Shown here in pieces: positions 36,314-45,652 of a stretch of DNA of 64,000 nucleotides (within the stretch, counting starts at the first letter, position 1; each line of letters starts with the position of its first letter). The notes beneath the pieces were generated by a model that had not been told where the DNA came from, did no database searches, and worked only from the letters and a program-made list of their open reading frames with translations. Made by a program: the position numbers and the translations under genes. Origin of the DNA: Tindallia sp. MSAO_Bac2 (GTDB lineage: Bacteria; Bacillota; Clostridia; Peptostreptococcales; Tindalliaceae); assembly GCA_003838145.1 (NCBI GenBank), contig QYZZ01000013.1:1-64000 (forward strand). The letters run 5' to 3'.

Positions 36314-37285
36314 TCAGGCTTGCTCTTCTATTCGAAACTGCTGCAAGAAGGATTGCAGTTTGCCGGTAACTCGAACCAGCCGTTTCCCGTTACTGTGGAT
36401 GTCCCGGATCCATTCCTGGCGTCTTTCCGGATTGGATACGGTTTCCTCCGTTTCCAGCTGCTCTCCCCGGCTGACGATCATTCGGGAGGAATAATCCAAT
36501 TCTATCACAGAGCGGTTAATAGAGTCAAAAAGGACCGCCAGCTGCTGGTTCATTAAATTGAAACCTTCTTTCAATTGTCCCAGTTCGTCCCGGGTATCTA
36601 TCTCCAGATTTTCCGAGAAATCTCCGGTGGAAATTCTCTCAGCACTGACCAGTAGATTTTTTATCGGCTTTCCAACAGATTTTACGATAATCAGCCTTAC
36701 CAGAAAAAGACTGACCAGCACGGTGGCCACAAAAATCCTTAGCCACTGATAAGCAGTGTCATCCAAAAATTGTTGCCCTGCACTGAAGTCATTGATAAAA
36801 TGCAGATATCCCAACAGCTCCCGGGATTCACCATGAATGGGTGCCACAAACAGCAGGCCGGGTTGTTCGTCGGTGATTCGTACAGCCTGTACCTGTACCA
36901 GTCCCGTCTCCATAGCTGAATCCAAAGCGCGGGTCTGCATCCGGTTGCCGATGCTGGCTTCGTTTTCATGATAGGTAATGGCGCCGGTTGTATCCGTCAG
37001 ATAAGCCTGATGTATTTTAGAGTCTTCCTGCATAGACCTGAGCCAGTTCATCACACCAGCTTCTTCTCCGTTTTGAAGTACCGGAGCCATGGCCTCCTCG
37101 GCCAGACCAGCCAGACTGCGGCTCAGCTGCATTTCCTGCTGAACCAGTATATTCCGGTTCATGCGGTAGGTCATGGTTCCCATCCCTATCATCAGCACCG
37201 TTATAAGCAGCGTTATGGTGACGCTGATCTTAAAGGTTAAGGAGAAGCCCCGCTTCTTTTTTTTGTTTGTACCCTTTTTGAACAT
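36314..37285 (-). CDS. membrane sensor with HAMP domain but no kinase
   Basis: 323 residues from the ATG at 37285, with GAGG 7 bases upstream. A basic N-terminus and a helix (about 17-38), an extracytoplasmic domain of about 120 residues, and a second helix near 185-205 come first. HAMP (VGKPIKNLLVSAERISTGDFSENL) and a short helical end follow. The protein stops where a histidine kinase or receptor rod would normally begin. This suggests it passes signals to the adjacent soluble kinase. Confidence 0.8.
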   Translation of the reverse strand: MFKKGTNKKKKRGFSLTFKISVTITLLITVLMIGMGTMTYRMNRNILVQQEMQLSRSLAGLAEEAMAPVLQNGEEAGVMNWLRSMQEDSKIHQAYLTDTTGAITYHENEASIGNRMQTRALDSAMETGLVQVQAVRITDEQPGLLFVAPIHGESRELLGYLHFINDFSAGQQFLDDTAYQWLRIFVATVLVSLFLVRLIIVKSVGKPIKNLLVSAERISTGDFSENLEIDTRDELGQLKEGFNLMNQQLAVLFDSINRSVIELDYSSRMIVSRGEQLETEETVSNPERRQEWIRDIHSNGKRLVRVTGKLQSFLQQFRIEEQA

Positions 37286-37304
37286 GGTTTTCCCTCTTTT
37301 CTTT

Positions 37305-37634
37305 TCAAAATTCAATCTTTTGTCCTATTTGGATGTTTTTTTTCCGACAAAGACCTGCTTTGATCTCCAGTACCATATCCGCCTTTTTAACTGGTTTTTT
37401 CCAGGTATTAGGTGGTACTTCAGAGTCTATATGAAGGATTCTGCCATGAGAATCCAGATACAACACATCTATGGGATAATTCATCCACCAGGTATGAATC
37501 TGGCGGCATGGCTTCAGCAATAGCCCGGTATCCTCCGGAAGCTCCCGGGTACCCAGCAGTCCTTTCAGTCGTTTCCAAAAGCTTTCAGCCTTTATGACTG
37601 TTTCTGTAATTTTTATGCTTTCGTCCGACGGCAC
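37305..37634 (-). CDS. DUF192 family protein
   Basis: 109 residues from a GTG at 37634, with GGAGG 8 bases upstream. Family marks are FWKRLKGLLG, LLLKPCRQIHTWWMNYPIDVLYLD and VLEIKAG. DUF192 proteins are small, of unknown function, and often found next to Tad pilus genes. Here it lies between the sensor and tadC. Confidence 0.85.
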   Translation of the reverse strand: MPSDESIKITETVIKAESFWKRLKGLLGTRELPEDTGLLLKPCRQIHTWWMNYPIDVLYLDSHGRILHIDSEVPPNTWKKPVKKADMVLEIKAGLCRKKNIQIGQKIEF

Positions 37635-37661
37635 CGACACCACCTCCCATTATATACTGTC

Positions 37662-38582
37662 CTAAAAAATTTCCAGTATCTGGAGCATGGCCGGCCCCAG
37701 CAAAATAACGAAGATGGCCGGAAATATGAACATGACCATGGGAATCAGCATTTTTACCGGTGCCTTCATTGCCAGTTCTTCCGCTTTCTGCCGCCGCTTC
37801 TGCCGCATTTCCTGAGACTGCACCCTAAGGACATTTCCCATGCTTATTCCCAACTGTTCAGCCAATACGATGGATCCTACAAAGTTCGAAAGGCTTTCCA
37901 CGTTTATTCTTTTCGCCATATCTCTCAGTGCATCCCGTCTGGGCTTTCCCATCTTGGTTTCTCTGAGAACATTTAAAAACTCTTCTGCCAGTAAGCCATC
38001 GGACTTTTCAACAATTTTCATCAGCGCTCCTTCAAAACCCAGACCTGCTTCCACACTGACAGTAAGAAGATCCAGCATATCCGGAAGGCTTCGCTGAACT
38101 TCATCCTTTCGTTTTCGAATTCTCAGGTTCAGGTAATAATCAATGGAAAACCATCCAAGGGCCAGAGCCACAGCCATAAAGACACCACTCTGCCATAAGG
38201 CCTGATTACCAACCAGGTGAAGCATCCATGCCAGGCCTCCAAAGGCCAGTGAAGTCAACAGTTTTATAACCATCCATTCTCTTGCCGCCAGTCCCGCCGG
38301 TACTCCTGCCTCTATTACCTTCTGTTGCAGCACTTCTTCTTTTGTAAAGGGAACAATGGATAGCATCATGCCGGACATTTTTCCCAGCATTGGTTTAAAG
38401 ATTCGCTGGTAAAGAGGAGCCGACAGTTCCTGCTTTCGGATGGGAACTTCCTTCGCCCCAAGCACCTCGTCCATTCTTCGGTCCATGCGCTGTTTTTCGC
38501 CAAATATCAGTTTGTGAATAAGAAAGGGAATGGTAAAGGCCATTCCAAAAGCTCCTGTCATGGTTAATGCCATGGTCAGCAT
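37662..38582 (-). CDS. tadC: TadC, Tad pilus inner-membrane platform protein
   Basis: 306 residues from the ATG at 38582 (GGAGG 8 bases upstream; a GTG three codons earlier overlaps the site). Membrane helices lie at the N-terminus, near 90-135 and at the C-terminus, around a T2SS-F domain (LPDMLDLLTVSVEAGLGFEGAL). It forms the pilus assembly platform with TadB. Confidence 0.9.
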   Translation of the reverse strand: MLTMALTMTGAFGMAFTIPFLIHKLIFGEKQRMDRRMDEVLGAKEVPIRKQELSAPLYQRIFKPMLGKMSGMMLSIVPFTKEEVLQQKVIEAGVPAGLAAREWMVIKLLTSLAFGGLAWMLHLVGNQALWQSGVFMAVALALGWFSIDYYLNLRIRKRKDEVQRSLPDMLDLLTVSVEAGLGFEGALMKIVEKSDGLLAEEFLNVLRETKMGKPRRDALRDMAKRINVESLSNFVGSIVLAEQLGISMGNVLRVQSQEMRQKRRQKAEELAMKAPVKMLIPMVMFIFPAIFVILLGPAMLQILEIF

Positions 38583-38597
38583 GTCCGACACCTCCTT

Positions 38598-39572
38598 TTA
38601 AACTCGAATCTGAATAATTTTTCGAATCATGACAAAGCCGATGATTTCACCAAAGACAGCCATACTTACCATCATAAGTCCAATAGGATGGTGGAATAAA
38701 GACTGAATGTAACCCGGATTAATAGCCAGCATAAACAGAGCCAGAATCACCGGCAATAGTCCGATGATCAGTCCGGAAATCCTTCCCTGAGCCGTCAGGG
38801 TTCGAATTTCTCCCTGTATACGAACCCGCTCCCGGATGGTGCCAGCAATTTTATCCAGCACTTCCGCCAGATTTCCGCCTACCTGGCGCTGAATCAGCAC
38901 TGCTGTTACCACCAGGTCCAGATCATCACTGTTAACGCGGTGCGCCAGATTTTGAAGGGCTTTTTCCGTGGAGGTTCCCAGATTGACTTCCCGAAAAGTA
39001 CGGTTAAATTCTTTGGCAATAGGATCCGGCATTTCTTTTCGCACCATATCCATACTCTGCAAAAAGCTGAAACCGGATCTTAAAGAGTTGGACATCACCA
39101 CTAAAGCATCACATATCTGACTGTTAAAGCTGCTCAGCCTTTTATGCCTTGCCCGGTTTACCAGGAAGAAAGGTGTAAAAGACATAATAACTCCTATAGC
39201 AATGGCCCACCAGAAATTCAGGGTTAAGCTGATGACCATGCCGAAGGTGATGAAAAATCCCGCCATTACCAGCACCATGAATTCACCACCGCTGAGAAGC
39301 ACATCGGATTCTTCCAGCTTTTTATCCATTCCTCTTCCCATTCGGGTTAGAAGCCCGGACTGTCCGAAAGATTTCAGCAGTTTTCTCAGCGGATCTATTT
39401 TTTCTTCTTCCTGCTTTTTTTCCGGTATTTCTCCGGATTTAATATTTTTCTGAAGTTTTTTAACCCGTTTGCTGACATTTTCAGAGCCGCCAGGCTGCCT
39501 GCTCTGGTAGATACCAAGGATTAACAGAAACCCGGTTAAAAAAAACAGTATGCTTACGGTTTGAAGCGTCAT
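38598..39572 (-). CDS. tadB: TadB, Tad pilus inner-membrane platform protein
   Basis: 324 residues from the ATG at 39572, with GAGG 8 bases upstream. Same fold as TadC: N-terminal helix, central helix pair near 120-155, T2SS-F domain (ICDALVVMSNSLRSGFSFLQ) and C-terminal helices. It lies 15 bases before tadC. Confidence 0.9.
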   Translation of the reverse strand: MTLQTVSILFFLTGFLLILGIYQSRQPGGSENVSKRVKKLQKNIKSGEIPEKKQEEEKIDPLRKLLKSFGQSGLLTRMGRGMDKKLEESDVLLSGGEFMVLVMAGFFITFGMVISLTLNFWWAIAIGVIMSFTPFFLVNRARHKRLSSFNSQICDALVVMSNSLRSGFSFLQSMDMVRKEMPDPIAKEFNRTFREVNLGTSTEKALQNLAHRVNSDDLDLVVTAVLIQRQVGGNLAEVLDKIAGTIRERVRIQGEIRTLTAQGRISGLIIGLLPVILALFMLAINPGYIQSLFHHPIGLMMVSMAVFGEIIGFVMIRKIIQIRV

Positions 39573-39589
39573 TGGATACACCTCTCTTG

Positions 39590-39650
39590 GAGCGGCAGCC
39601 AGTGCCGCTCAATTGAAAATTGAGAATTGATAATGGATAATTAAGGTCAA
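39590..39650. repeat. hairpin plus GGATAAT-type repeat between tadA and tadB
   Basis: A short inverted repeat (gagcggcagccagtgccgctc, 39590-39610) is followed by ttgagaattgataatggata, a relative of the 5680-5935 block. It sits inside the pilus operon, in the 95-base gap after the tadA stop. Confidence 0.6.
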
Positions 39651-39667
39651 AATCTTACACAAGCATA

Positions 39668-41038
39668 TTAAAAGAGGGAAGGGTTAAAAAGTTCTGTCGG
39701 TAAATTGATACCGTTAGACTCCAGGGTTTCAATGAATTTAGGACGAATACCCGTGGAGATAAAGTCACCTTTGGTTTTTCCATCTTCATCTAGACCGGTT
39801 TGCTTGTAAACAAAGATATCCTGTAGCGTTATTACATCGCCTTCCATACCCTGCACTTCCGTTAAATGAGTGATTCTACGGGAGCCATCCCGCATTCGGG
39901 TCTGTTGGATGATTAAGTCCACCGCAGAGGCAATTTGTTCCCGGATGGCCCTTACAGGAAGGTCCATTCCTGCCATCAGCACCATGGTTTCCAGTCGGGA
40001 AAGCATGTCCCTTGGGGAGTTGGCATGGCCGGTGGTCAGGGAGCCGTCATGGCCGGTATTCATGGCCTGAAGCATATCCAGTGCCTCTCCGCTTCGCACC
40101 TCTCCAACAACAATACGGTCCGGCCTCATACGAAGGGAATTTTTTACCAAATCCCGAATGCTGATGGCCCCTTTTCCTTCTATGTTAGGCGGTCTGCTTT
40201 CCAGTGTAATTACGTGGGGCTGTCTCAACTGGATTTCCGCTGCATCTTCAATGGTTACAATCCGTTCTGTTTCCGGGATGAAGGAGGACAATACATTCAG
40301 GGTGGTGGTTTTACCACTGCCGGTTCCACCGGAAACAATAACGTTTAAGCGTCCCCTTACGCAGGCATCCAGAAAGTCTGACATTTCCTGCGTTAATGTA
40401 CCAAACTGAATCAGGTCTTTAACCGTAAAGGGGTCAGTAGAAAATTTACGGATGGTGATGGTGGGACCGTTCAGCGCCAGCGGGGGAATGATGGCATTTA
40501 CACGGGATCCGTCAGGCAGACGGGCATCCACCATGGGACTGCTTTCATCAATTCGCCTTCCAATAGGCGCTACAATCCGTTCGATAATATTGATCACATG
40601 GTTATCGTCCCGGAATCGGACATCCGTTGTTTCCAGCTTTCCTTTTCGTTCCACAAATATCTGCCGGGGACCGTTTACCATTACCTCGCTGACATCCGGG
40701 TCTTCCAGCAGCGGTGTAATTGGTCCAAAGGCTATGATTTCGTCTGTCATTTCCTTTTTCAGACGTAAACGATCCATTCGCATTTTACTGTCCATACCTT
40801 TTTCTTCAGCAAACTGATCCACCAGTTTTTCAATCTGCTTAGTCAGGGCATTTTCATCTTCTTTTTCTGAAGGTTCAAGGTTTTTCAGCTTATCAACAAT
40901 TTTCCCATGAAGCTCTACCTTCCATTCTGCCAGTGGATCGTTGATTTCTACAGGTTGTTTGCTTTGTTTTGAGGAGGTTTGTTCCTCCTGCTGTTTTTCT
41001 TTTTCCATACGATGTTCCAGCTTTTGCAGCAGAGACAT
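39668..41038 (-). CDS. tadA: TadA/CpaF pilus assembly ATPase
   Basis: 456 residues. A helical N-terminal region is followed by the GspE-type ATPase: Walker A SGGTGSGKTTTLN, the aspartate box TIEDAAEIQL, Walker B DRIVVGEVRSGEALDMLQAMNTGHDG in pieces, and the His box GHANSPRDM. It powers pilus assembly. It lies 65 bases after tadZ. Confidence 0.94.
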   Translation of the reverse strand: MSLLQKLEHRMEKEKQQEEQTSSKQSKQPVEINDPLAEWKVELHGKIVDKLKNLEPSEKEDENALTKQIEKLVDQFAEEKGMDSKMRMDRLRLKKEMTDEIIAFGPITPLLEDPDVSEVMVNGPRQIFVERKGKLETTDVRFRDDNHVINIIERIVAPIGRRIDESSPMVDARLPDGSRVNAIIPPLALNGPTITIRKFSTDPFTVKDLIQFGTLTQEMSDFLDACVRGRLNVIVSGGTGSGKTTTLNVLSSFIPETERIVTIEDAAEIQLRQPHVITLESRPPNIEGKGAISIRDLVKNSLRMRPDRIVVGEVRSGEALDMLQAMNTGHDGSLTTGHANSPRDMLSRLETMVLMAGMDLPVRAIREQIASAVDLIIQQTRMRDGSRRITHLTEVQGMEGDVITLQDIFVYKQTGLDEDGKTKGDFISTGIRPKFIETLESNGINLPTELFNPSLF

Positions 41039-41103
41039 GGGATTCTACTCCTTTCAGTTTAGTGGATAGGGATCAGAGGTCGGGCTTTAGAAATTACTGT
41101 TGC

Positions 41104-42324
41104 CTAAAAGTTAAAAAGGCGGTTCACTACTTTTTTCCCGGATCCTTTTGTATCATCCTTTGGTTTTTCCAGATCCAAGTCTTCCATTAACTGGTATATA
41201 CTCTGGGACACCTGGGCATTAGCCTGGTTGATGACAAAGGGAAGTCCTTTGTTGATCGCTGTTCTTACTACTCGCTGATCTTCCGGTATGGTTGCGGACA
41301 ATCTGGTGTCCAGCGTTTCCTCCAGATCCTTAATTTTGATGCCTTCTTTGCTTTGTTGGTTCAGCACTATTTTTGTTCTGGAGGCGTATTTTAAAGTAGT
41401 AAATATTTCCTTGGCATTTTTAACGTGTTTCAGAGTGGTCAGGTCCTGATTCAGCATCAGGGCTATTACGTCACTGGCGTCCAGAATATTCAGGTTTGCA
41501 TCGCTGTATACCGGTGCTGTATCCACTAAAATATAGTCATAATGATGCACCAGAGTCTTCAGAATTTCTTCCACATGGGAAGCTTCCACCAGCTCTGCCT
41601 GCTCCGGACTGCCGGGAGCCGCCAGAATCTGAACTCCTGTCAGATGTGGCACCATGTAGCTCTCCACCAGAGAAAGGCTCATGCTCTCCTCTTCCCGGGC
41701 CAGATCTGACACCGTTCCTTTTGCATTCACATTTAGCATTACGGCTACGTCGCCAGCTGTCAGGTCCAGATCCAGCAAAGCTACTTTCTTTTTTGTTTCT
41801 CTGGCCAGGCAAACTGCCAGATTGCAGGCAATGGTGGTTTTACCCACGCCGCCTTTGGTGGAAAAAAAGCTAATAACTTTTCCTTTTTTTGCCGGCTTGG
41901 AATGCACCTCTTCCCGGTGAATCGGAATTGCAAATTGCTGGTTCCGGCGTTTTTGGGTTTCAAAGACCCGGCGAATGGTTTCCGCCAGTTCACTGGAGGT
42001 AAGAGGTTTTACCATGTACTCCCGGGCTCCGGCGGTCATGGCTTTTCTCAGGTATTCCTGCTCTCCCTGAATGGAGACGATGATGATGGCACATTCCGGT
42101 GATTCCATGGATATTTTTTCTGTTGCGCCGATACCGTCTAAGCCCGGCATATTCACATCCATTAAGATCACGTCCGGCTTCAGTTCCAGAGCCAAAGCAA
42201 CGGCTTCGTTGCCGTCACCGGCTTCTCCTACCACTTCCATATCGTCTTCAAAGTACAGTAATCTTTTTATATCTTCTCTGGTGTTGGCAATATCGTCTGT
42301 TACTAGAACCCTGATGGGTGTCAT
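41104..42324 (-). CDS. tadZ: TadZ/CpaE-like receiver-ParA protein
   Basis: 406 residues. An N-terminal receiver domain has Asp in VILMDVNMPGLDG (about residue 56), followed by a ParA/MinD ATPase with the deviant Walker A FSTKGGVGKTTIACNLA and LDLDLTAGDVAVML. These proteins place the Tad machine in the cell. The receiver looks complete, so it could be phosphorylated. Confidence 0.92.
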   Translation of the reverse strand: MTPIRVLVTDDIANTREDIKRLLYFEDDMEVVGEAGDGNEAVALALELKPDVILMDVNMPGLDGIGATEKISMESPECAIIIVSIQGEQEYLRKAMTAGAREYMVKPLTSSELAETIRRVFETQKRRNQQFAIPIHREEVHSKPAKKGKVISFFSTKGGVGKTTIACNLAVCLARETKKKVALLDLDLTAGDVAVMLNVNAKGTVSDLAREEESMSLSLVESYMVPHLTGVQILAAPGSPEQAELVEASHVEEILKTLVHHYDYILVDTAPVYSDANLNILDASDVIALMLNQDLTTLKHVKNAKEIFTTLKYASRTKIVLNQQSKEGIKIKDLEETLDTRLSATIPEDQRVVRTAINKGLPFVINQANAQVSQSIYQLMEDLDLEKPKDDTKGSGKKVVNRLFNF

Positions 42325-42354
42325 GGTATTCCCTCCTCTGTAAAATCAGCGCCT

Positions 42355-43092
42355 TTATCGAACCAGTCCGTCGGTTCCGGTCATCGGGATATTTATTTCC
42401 GTGTCGTCTTCCGGCGATCTTAAGGTAAACTGAATGCTTCCCTGCTGTATGGCCAGGGCAATCCACTGGGCTTCTTCCGGTTCCACCATTACCGTAACTG
42501 TTGACGGTTCGGAACTTCCTTCGGCCGATCCTTCAATCCGGGCATTTACTGCCAGAACCGGGACGTTGGAAATAATGGTGGAAGTTACTGTTTCTCTGGA
42601 TGTATCGCTGCTTCCATATTCATCGCCGGAGCTTTGGGTTTCTTCATGATCGAAAGTCACCATCACATCCACCCGGTCATTTATTTCGATAAGCCCATGC
42701 AGTGCTGTCACCATGCCTACAGGAACGGATATGGCTCTTTTGCCTTCATCCACCTTCACCGCAAGTCCTCCCTGCCGGTCTTCCCGATCCATCAGTTTCC
42801 GGTCAATCAGTTGTTCACCTTCATATATATCGCTTCGGGCCAGCTTTCCCACGGCTTCCTCCGCTTCCAGTACCGCACCGCTCATCACATATTCCACCGG
42901 TACTTCCACAAACTCCAGCATGGAGCTTTGAATAGTAGCTCTGGCAGGAATGTTCTGGGTTGCTGTAGCCACTTGAGTGTAGTTTCCGGATAGCTGGTAG
43001 GTTGCCTCCACATGTTGAAGATAACGGAAAGCTCCCAGAGAAGCCATGGCTCCAAATACTATGGCAATGAGTAAAATCAGTTTGTTTTTCAA
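42355..43092 (-). CDS. cpaB: CpaB/RcpC-like Flp pilus protein
   Basis: About 245 residues. A signal-anchor helix (LILLIAIVFGAMASLGAF) precedes an SAF domain (ATQNIPARATIQSSMLE) and an RcpC-type domain. I prefer a TTG start at 43092, which is 6 bases after AAGGTG; a GTG at 43101 is an alternative. It lies between the TadG-like gene and tadZ. Confidence 0.85.
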   Translation of the reverse strand: MKNKLILLIAIVFGAMASLGAFRYLQHVEATYQLSGNYTQVATATQNIPARATIQSSMLEFVEVPVEYVMSGAVLEAEEAVGKLARSDIYEGEQLIDRKLMDREDRQGGLAVKVDEGKRAISVPVGMVTALHGLIEINDRVDVMVTFDHEETQSSGDEYGSSDTSRETVTSTIISNVPVLAVNARIEGSAEGSSEPSTVTVMVEPEEAQWIALAIQQGSIQFTLRSPEDDTEINIPMTGTDGLVR

Positions 43093-43132
43093 CGGATACA
43101 CCTTCTTCCTAATTTCATTTTTATCTTATTCT

Positions 43133-44092
43133 CTATTCAATCAGCCTGGCTTTTGCCACACCGTAGTAGTCCTGATTCGGGTCTGTTTCTACATAAAGGC
43201 CTTCAGGGGGAACCAGCTCAATAAAATATCCCACAACGGAGCTGTTGTTGCCCTGTCCCCGTACTTCTTTCAGAAAAAAGGCCCCAAAACCTACAATATA
43301 AACTTCGTCTCTTCCCTGTATGCTGGCAGGGTCATAGATGGGAACAATCATGACCTTGCTGCAGTCCGGATGGTGATTGTCAAAAGTACATTCAGGCGTA
43401 TGCTGGCATTGATTGATCCGGTATTCCACTCCGTCTTCCGTCGGTCCGGACATATTTCCGGGTTCGGTCTCTATCCACTCACCCACCCGGACGATGCCGT
43501 CGTAACCATAGCGGATATTATTCCGATAAGATGATGCTCCTTTAAGTCCCAGAGCCAGGGCTCCGTAGTTTCCCGGGCCATAATCATCGTGAGATCCGGC
43601 TTTCAGTTCATATTCGACCCCATATTCCAGTTCCTGGTCCGGGATGCTAAAGGGAACGATCCCACTCATTCCGCTTACAGCACCGTAGGCTGCAGTGGCA
43701 TTGGCTGAAGCTGTACCTGCCGTGACGCCAAGGGCTTTTCCAAAGAAAAACTCTTTTTCCCTGCGGGCCTCAACTTTTATTTCACCGCTCCCGTTAGGAA
43801 AAGAGACAGTTATTTCATCGTCTGTTGCACCATTGAAACGGGCATATTCTTCTGCAATCTGTTTCGCCATGTTCGTATCCGGCAGTTCCCGGGCGCCTGC
43901 CAGGGCTGCTGCATCCGCCACATTAATGAGCCGGTTCTGCTCCAGTTTAAGGCCGCCGAAATCCACTACCAGGGCAGCAAAACCGATCATCACCATCAGG
44001 AATACAGCGAAAATAACCAGTACATTTCCATCTTCTTTTTGAAGGATTCGATTCCATCGCTCCAGAATGTTCATTTTATACACCTCATTCAT
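43133..44092 (-). CDS. TadG-like pilus-associated protein
   Basis: 319 residues. An N-terminal segment GNVLVIFAVFLMVMIGFAALVVDFG and ADAAALAGARELPD form the TadG-like N-terminal domain with one membrane helix. The rest is a wall-side domain with three or so Cys (QCQHTPECTF, HHPDCSKV) that may pair or hold a metal. It overlaps tadE by 8 bases. Confidence 0.85.
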   Translation of the reverse strand: MNEVYKMNILERWNRILQKEDGNVLVIFAVFLMVMIGFAALVVDFGGLKLEQNRLINVADAAALAGARELPDTNMAKQIAEEYARFNGATDDEITVSFPNGSGEIKVEARREKEFFFGKALGVTAGTASANATAAYGAVSGMSGIVPFSIPDQELEYGVEYELKAGSHDDYGPGNYGALALGLKGASSYRNNIRYGYDGIVRVGEWIETEPGNMSGPTEDGVEYRINQCQHTPECTFDNHHPDCSKVMIVPIYDPASIQGRDEVYIVGFGAFFLKEVRGQGNNSSVVGYFIELVPPEGLYVETDPNQDYYGVAKARLIE

Positions 44093-44510
44093 GTCTCATG
44101 GTGGCAGAAGCTTTTAACGGCACCGGGTTAGGTAATATATCTCCCAGCAAAGGGGTTACCAGAGGTAAGTCGTACTGAATTTCTATCTCTACTGGAATCC
44201 CCGGTGTCCGGGCGGATTCCACCGGATAGATTTTTAGTATACTTAACTGTGTATCTGCATTTGCCAGGGTTACGGATTCTCTGATCCGGTCTTCAATTTC
44301 TATATCCGTTCTTCCTACGGCGCCCAGCCTTGCTCCTTCACGCACTGCGCTGGTGATGTTGATATAAGAGTGAAACACCCGGCCAAACTCCACCGTTCCA
44401 AAGAGTAACAGCACAATAATTGGCAGTATCAGAGCCAACTCCACCAAAGATTGTCCCCGTCTGTTTTTTATATGTCTTAAAGATTTTAAGATTCTTTTCA
44501 CTTTTATCAC
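44085..44510 (-). CDS. tadE: TadE-family pseudopilin-like protein
   Basis: 141 residues. The N-terminus RRGQSLVELALILPIIVLLLFGTVEFGR is the TadE pattern (seen in pieces), with the Glu of the prepilin-like helix. TadE proteins are minor pilin-like parts. It overlaps tadV by 4 bases. Confidence 0.9.
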   Translation of the reverse strand: MIKVKRILKSLRHIKNRRGQSLVELALILPIIVLLLFGTVEFGRVFHSYINITSAVREGARLGAVGRTDIEIEDRIRESVTLANADTQLSILKIYPVESARTPGIPVEIEIQYDLPLVTPLLGDILPNPVPLKASATMRHE

Positions 44511-45019
44511 CCCACAAGATATGCCAGTATGGTTCCCAGTGATATGGCAATGCCATACGGGAAAGAAGCAACAGCAGTTTGGTTCAGCCCTTCCAGAACC
44601 GTTCCTTTTGGGATCAGCAGAAACAGTGATGTCAGAGCAGCTCCAAAGTTTCGGAAGGTGTATCCAAGTTTTTTCCGTTTAGCCAGAATAATCAGCGCGA
44701 TAATTCCGCCTATAATCGCCGTAATAAGAAAAGTCTGGAATACAAAGGCCGGACCCTTATAAAGTCCTATGATACCCATTAGTTTTACGTCTCCGGCTCC
44801 CATACCTCCTGCTACAAAGGGAAGAATCAATAATCCCATTCCTAACAGCAGACCCAAGGCCGAACTTCCGAATCCGGAAAAACCACCGGTGATGACGTTT
44901 CCCAGGAGGCCGATGACAAAGGCCGGCAGCAAGACCTTATTATATATTTTTTGTTCTTTGACATCTGTATAAAAGCAGATGGCAATGGTAATGAGCAGTG
45001 CTCCGTCTAAAATTGTCAT
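44507..45019 (-). CDS. tadV: A24 prepilin peptidase (TadV/CpaA type)
   Basis: 170 residues, all membrane, in the short TadV form without the N-methylase domain. The two catalytic Asp lie in CFYTDVKEQKIYN and GGMGAGDVKLMG. It cuts the Flp pilin leader at the Gly-Met bond. Confidence 0.92.
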   Translation of the reverse strand: MTILDGALLITIAICFYTDVKEQKIYNKVLLPAFVIGLLGNVITGGFSGFGSSALGLLLGMGLLILPFVAGGMGAGDVKLMGIIGLYKGPAFVFQTFLITAIIGGIIALIILAKRKKLGYTFRNFGAALTSLFLLIPKGTVLEGLNQTAVASFPYGIAISLGTILAYLVG

Positions 45020-45085
45020 TTTTTCTCCTCCACTCTAGGTAAAATGCTGGGTAAAAATGATGTGTTTCATCTTTTTGTAAAAAGA

Positions 45086-45110
45086 GCCCTGCCATCCGTG
45101 CCGGCAGGGC
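45086..45110 (-). terminator. terminator or attenuator between flp pilin and tadV
   Basis: Stem gccctgcc / ggcagggc with a 9-base loop. CTCTTTTTAC follows on the minus strand, 38 bases after the pilin stop. It would leave pilin mRNA in excess over the assembly genes downstream. Confidence 0.8.
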
Positions 45111-45147
45111 AATAATGATTCTTTACGAATACCTTGTAAGCATCAAA

Positions 45148-45333
45148 CTATGGTGTTGGTGAATGATCTTCTGTAACGTCATCTGTGACTCTGTCAAACA
45201 GATCAGTCAATCCTCCACCCAGGGCTACCAAAGCCACCATTACCACTACCGCTACCCCAGCCAAAATCAACCCATATTCTGCCATACCCTGGCCGCTTTC
45301 GTCCTTCATCAGTTTCATCATTTTTTCCATCAT
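45148..45333 (-). CDS. Flp-type major pilin
   Basis: 61 residues. The leader MMEKMMKLMKDESGQG is followed by the mature start MAEYGLILAGVAVVVMVALV, the Flp pattern with Glu at mature position 3 and Tyr at 4. It has a short acidic tail. Confidence 0.93.
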   Translation of the reverse strand: MMEKMMKLMKDESGQGMAEYGLILAGVAVVVMVALVALGGGLTDLFDRVTDDVTEDHSPTP

Positions 45334-45418
45334 TCTAAATAACCTCCTTAAAAATTTGTTTGTGTTGGATTTGTTAACTTCTCTTGTTTTCTAAATTCTG
45401 CTTTTTACCTGAACTTTC

Positions 45419-45592
45419 TTAATCCACATCGTCCAGAACCGTCGGAAGGAAATCGCTGATGGCTTGCCCCAGAAGTCTGACCGCCGCTACAACAGCAAGA
45501 GCTACAAAACTAAGTATTAGTGCGTATTCCGTCATTCCCTGTCCGCTGTCCTCCGACATTAATGGTTGGATAAATCTTTTTTTCGCTTCCAG
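45419..45592 (-). CDS. second Flp-type pilin, apparent CTG start
   Basis: 57 residues: the leader ends SEDSGQG and the mature part begins MTEYALILSFVALAVVAAV. A stop codon lies in the ribosome site, so the frame must start after it. GGAGG stands 9 bases before CTG at 45592, which gives a 19-residue leader like that of the neighbouring pilin. The only ATG (mid-leader) has no ribosome site and leaves just eight residues. The tail is short and acidic (TVLDDVD). Confidence 0.8.
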   Translation of the reverse strand: MEAKKRFIQPLMSEDSGQGMTEYALILSFVALAVVAAVRLLGQAISDFLPTVLDDVD

Positions 45593-45652
45593 TAGGCGTC
45601 ACCTCCAGCTCTTTTCTTCTTTCGGCTTTTCTTTTTCTCTATCTTTAACCAC

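Noticed and set aside
41537-41812. Antisense and alternate-frame ORFs across the Tad genes
   Set aside because: All are shadows of tadZ, tadA and neighbours, with low-complexity Gly/Ser/Arg composition and no ribosome sites.
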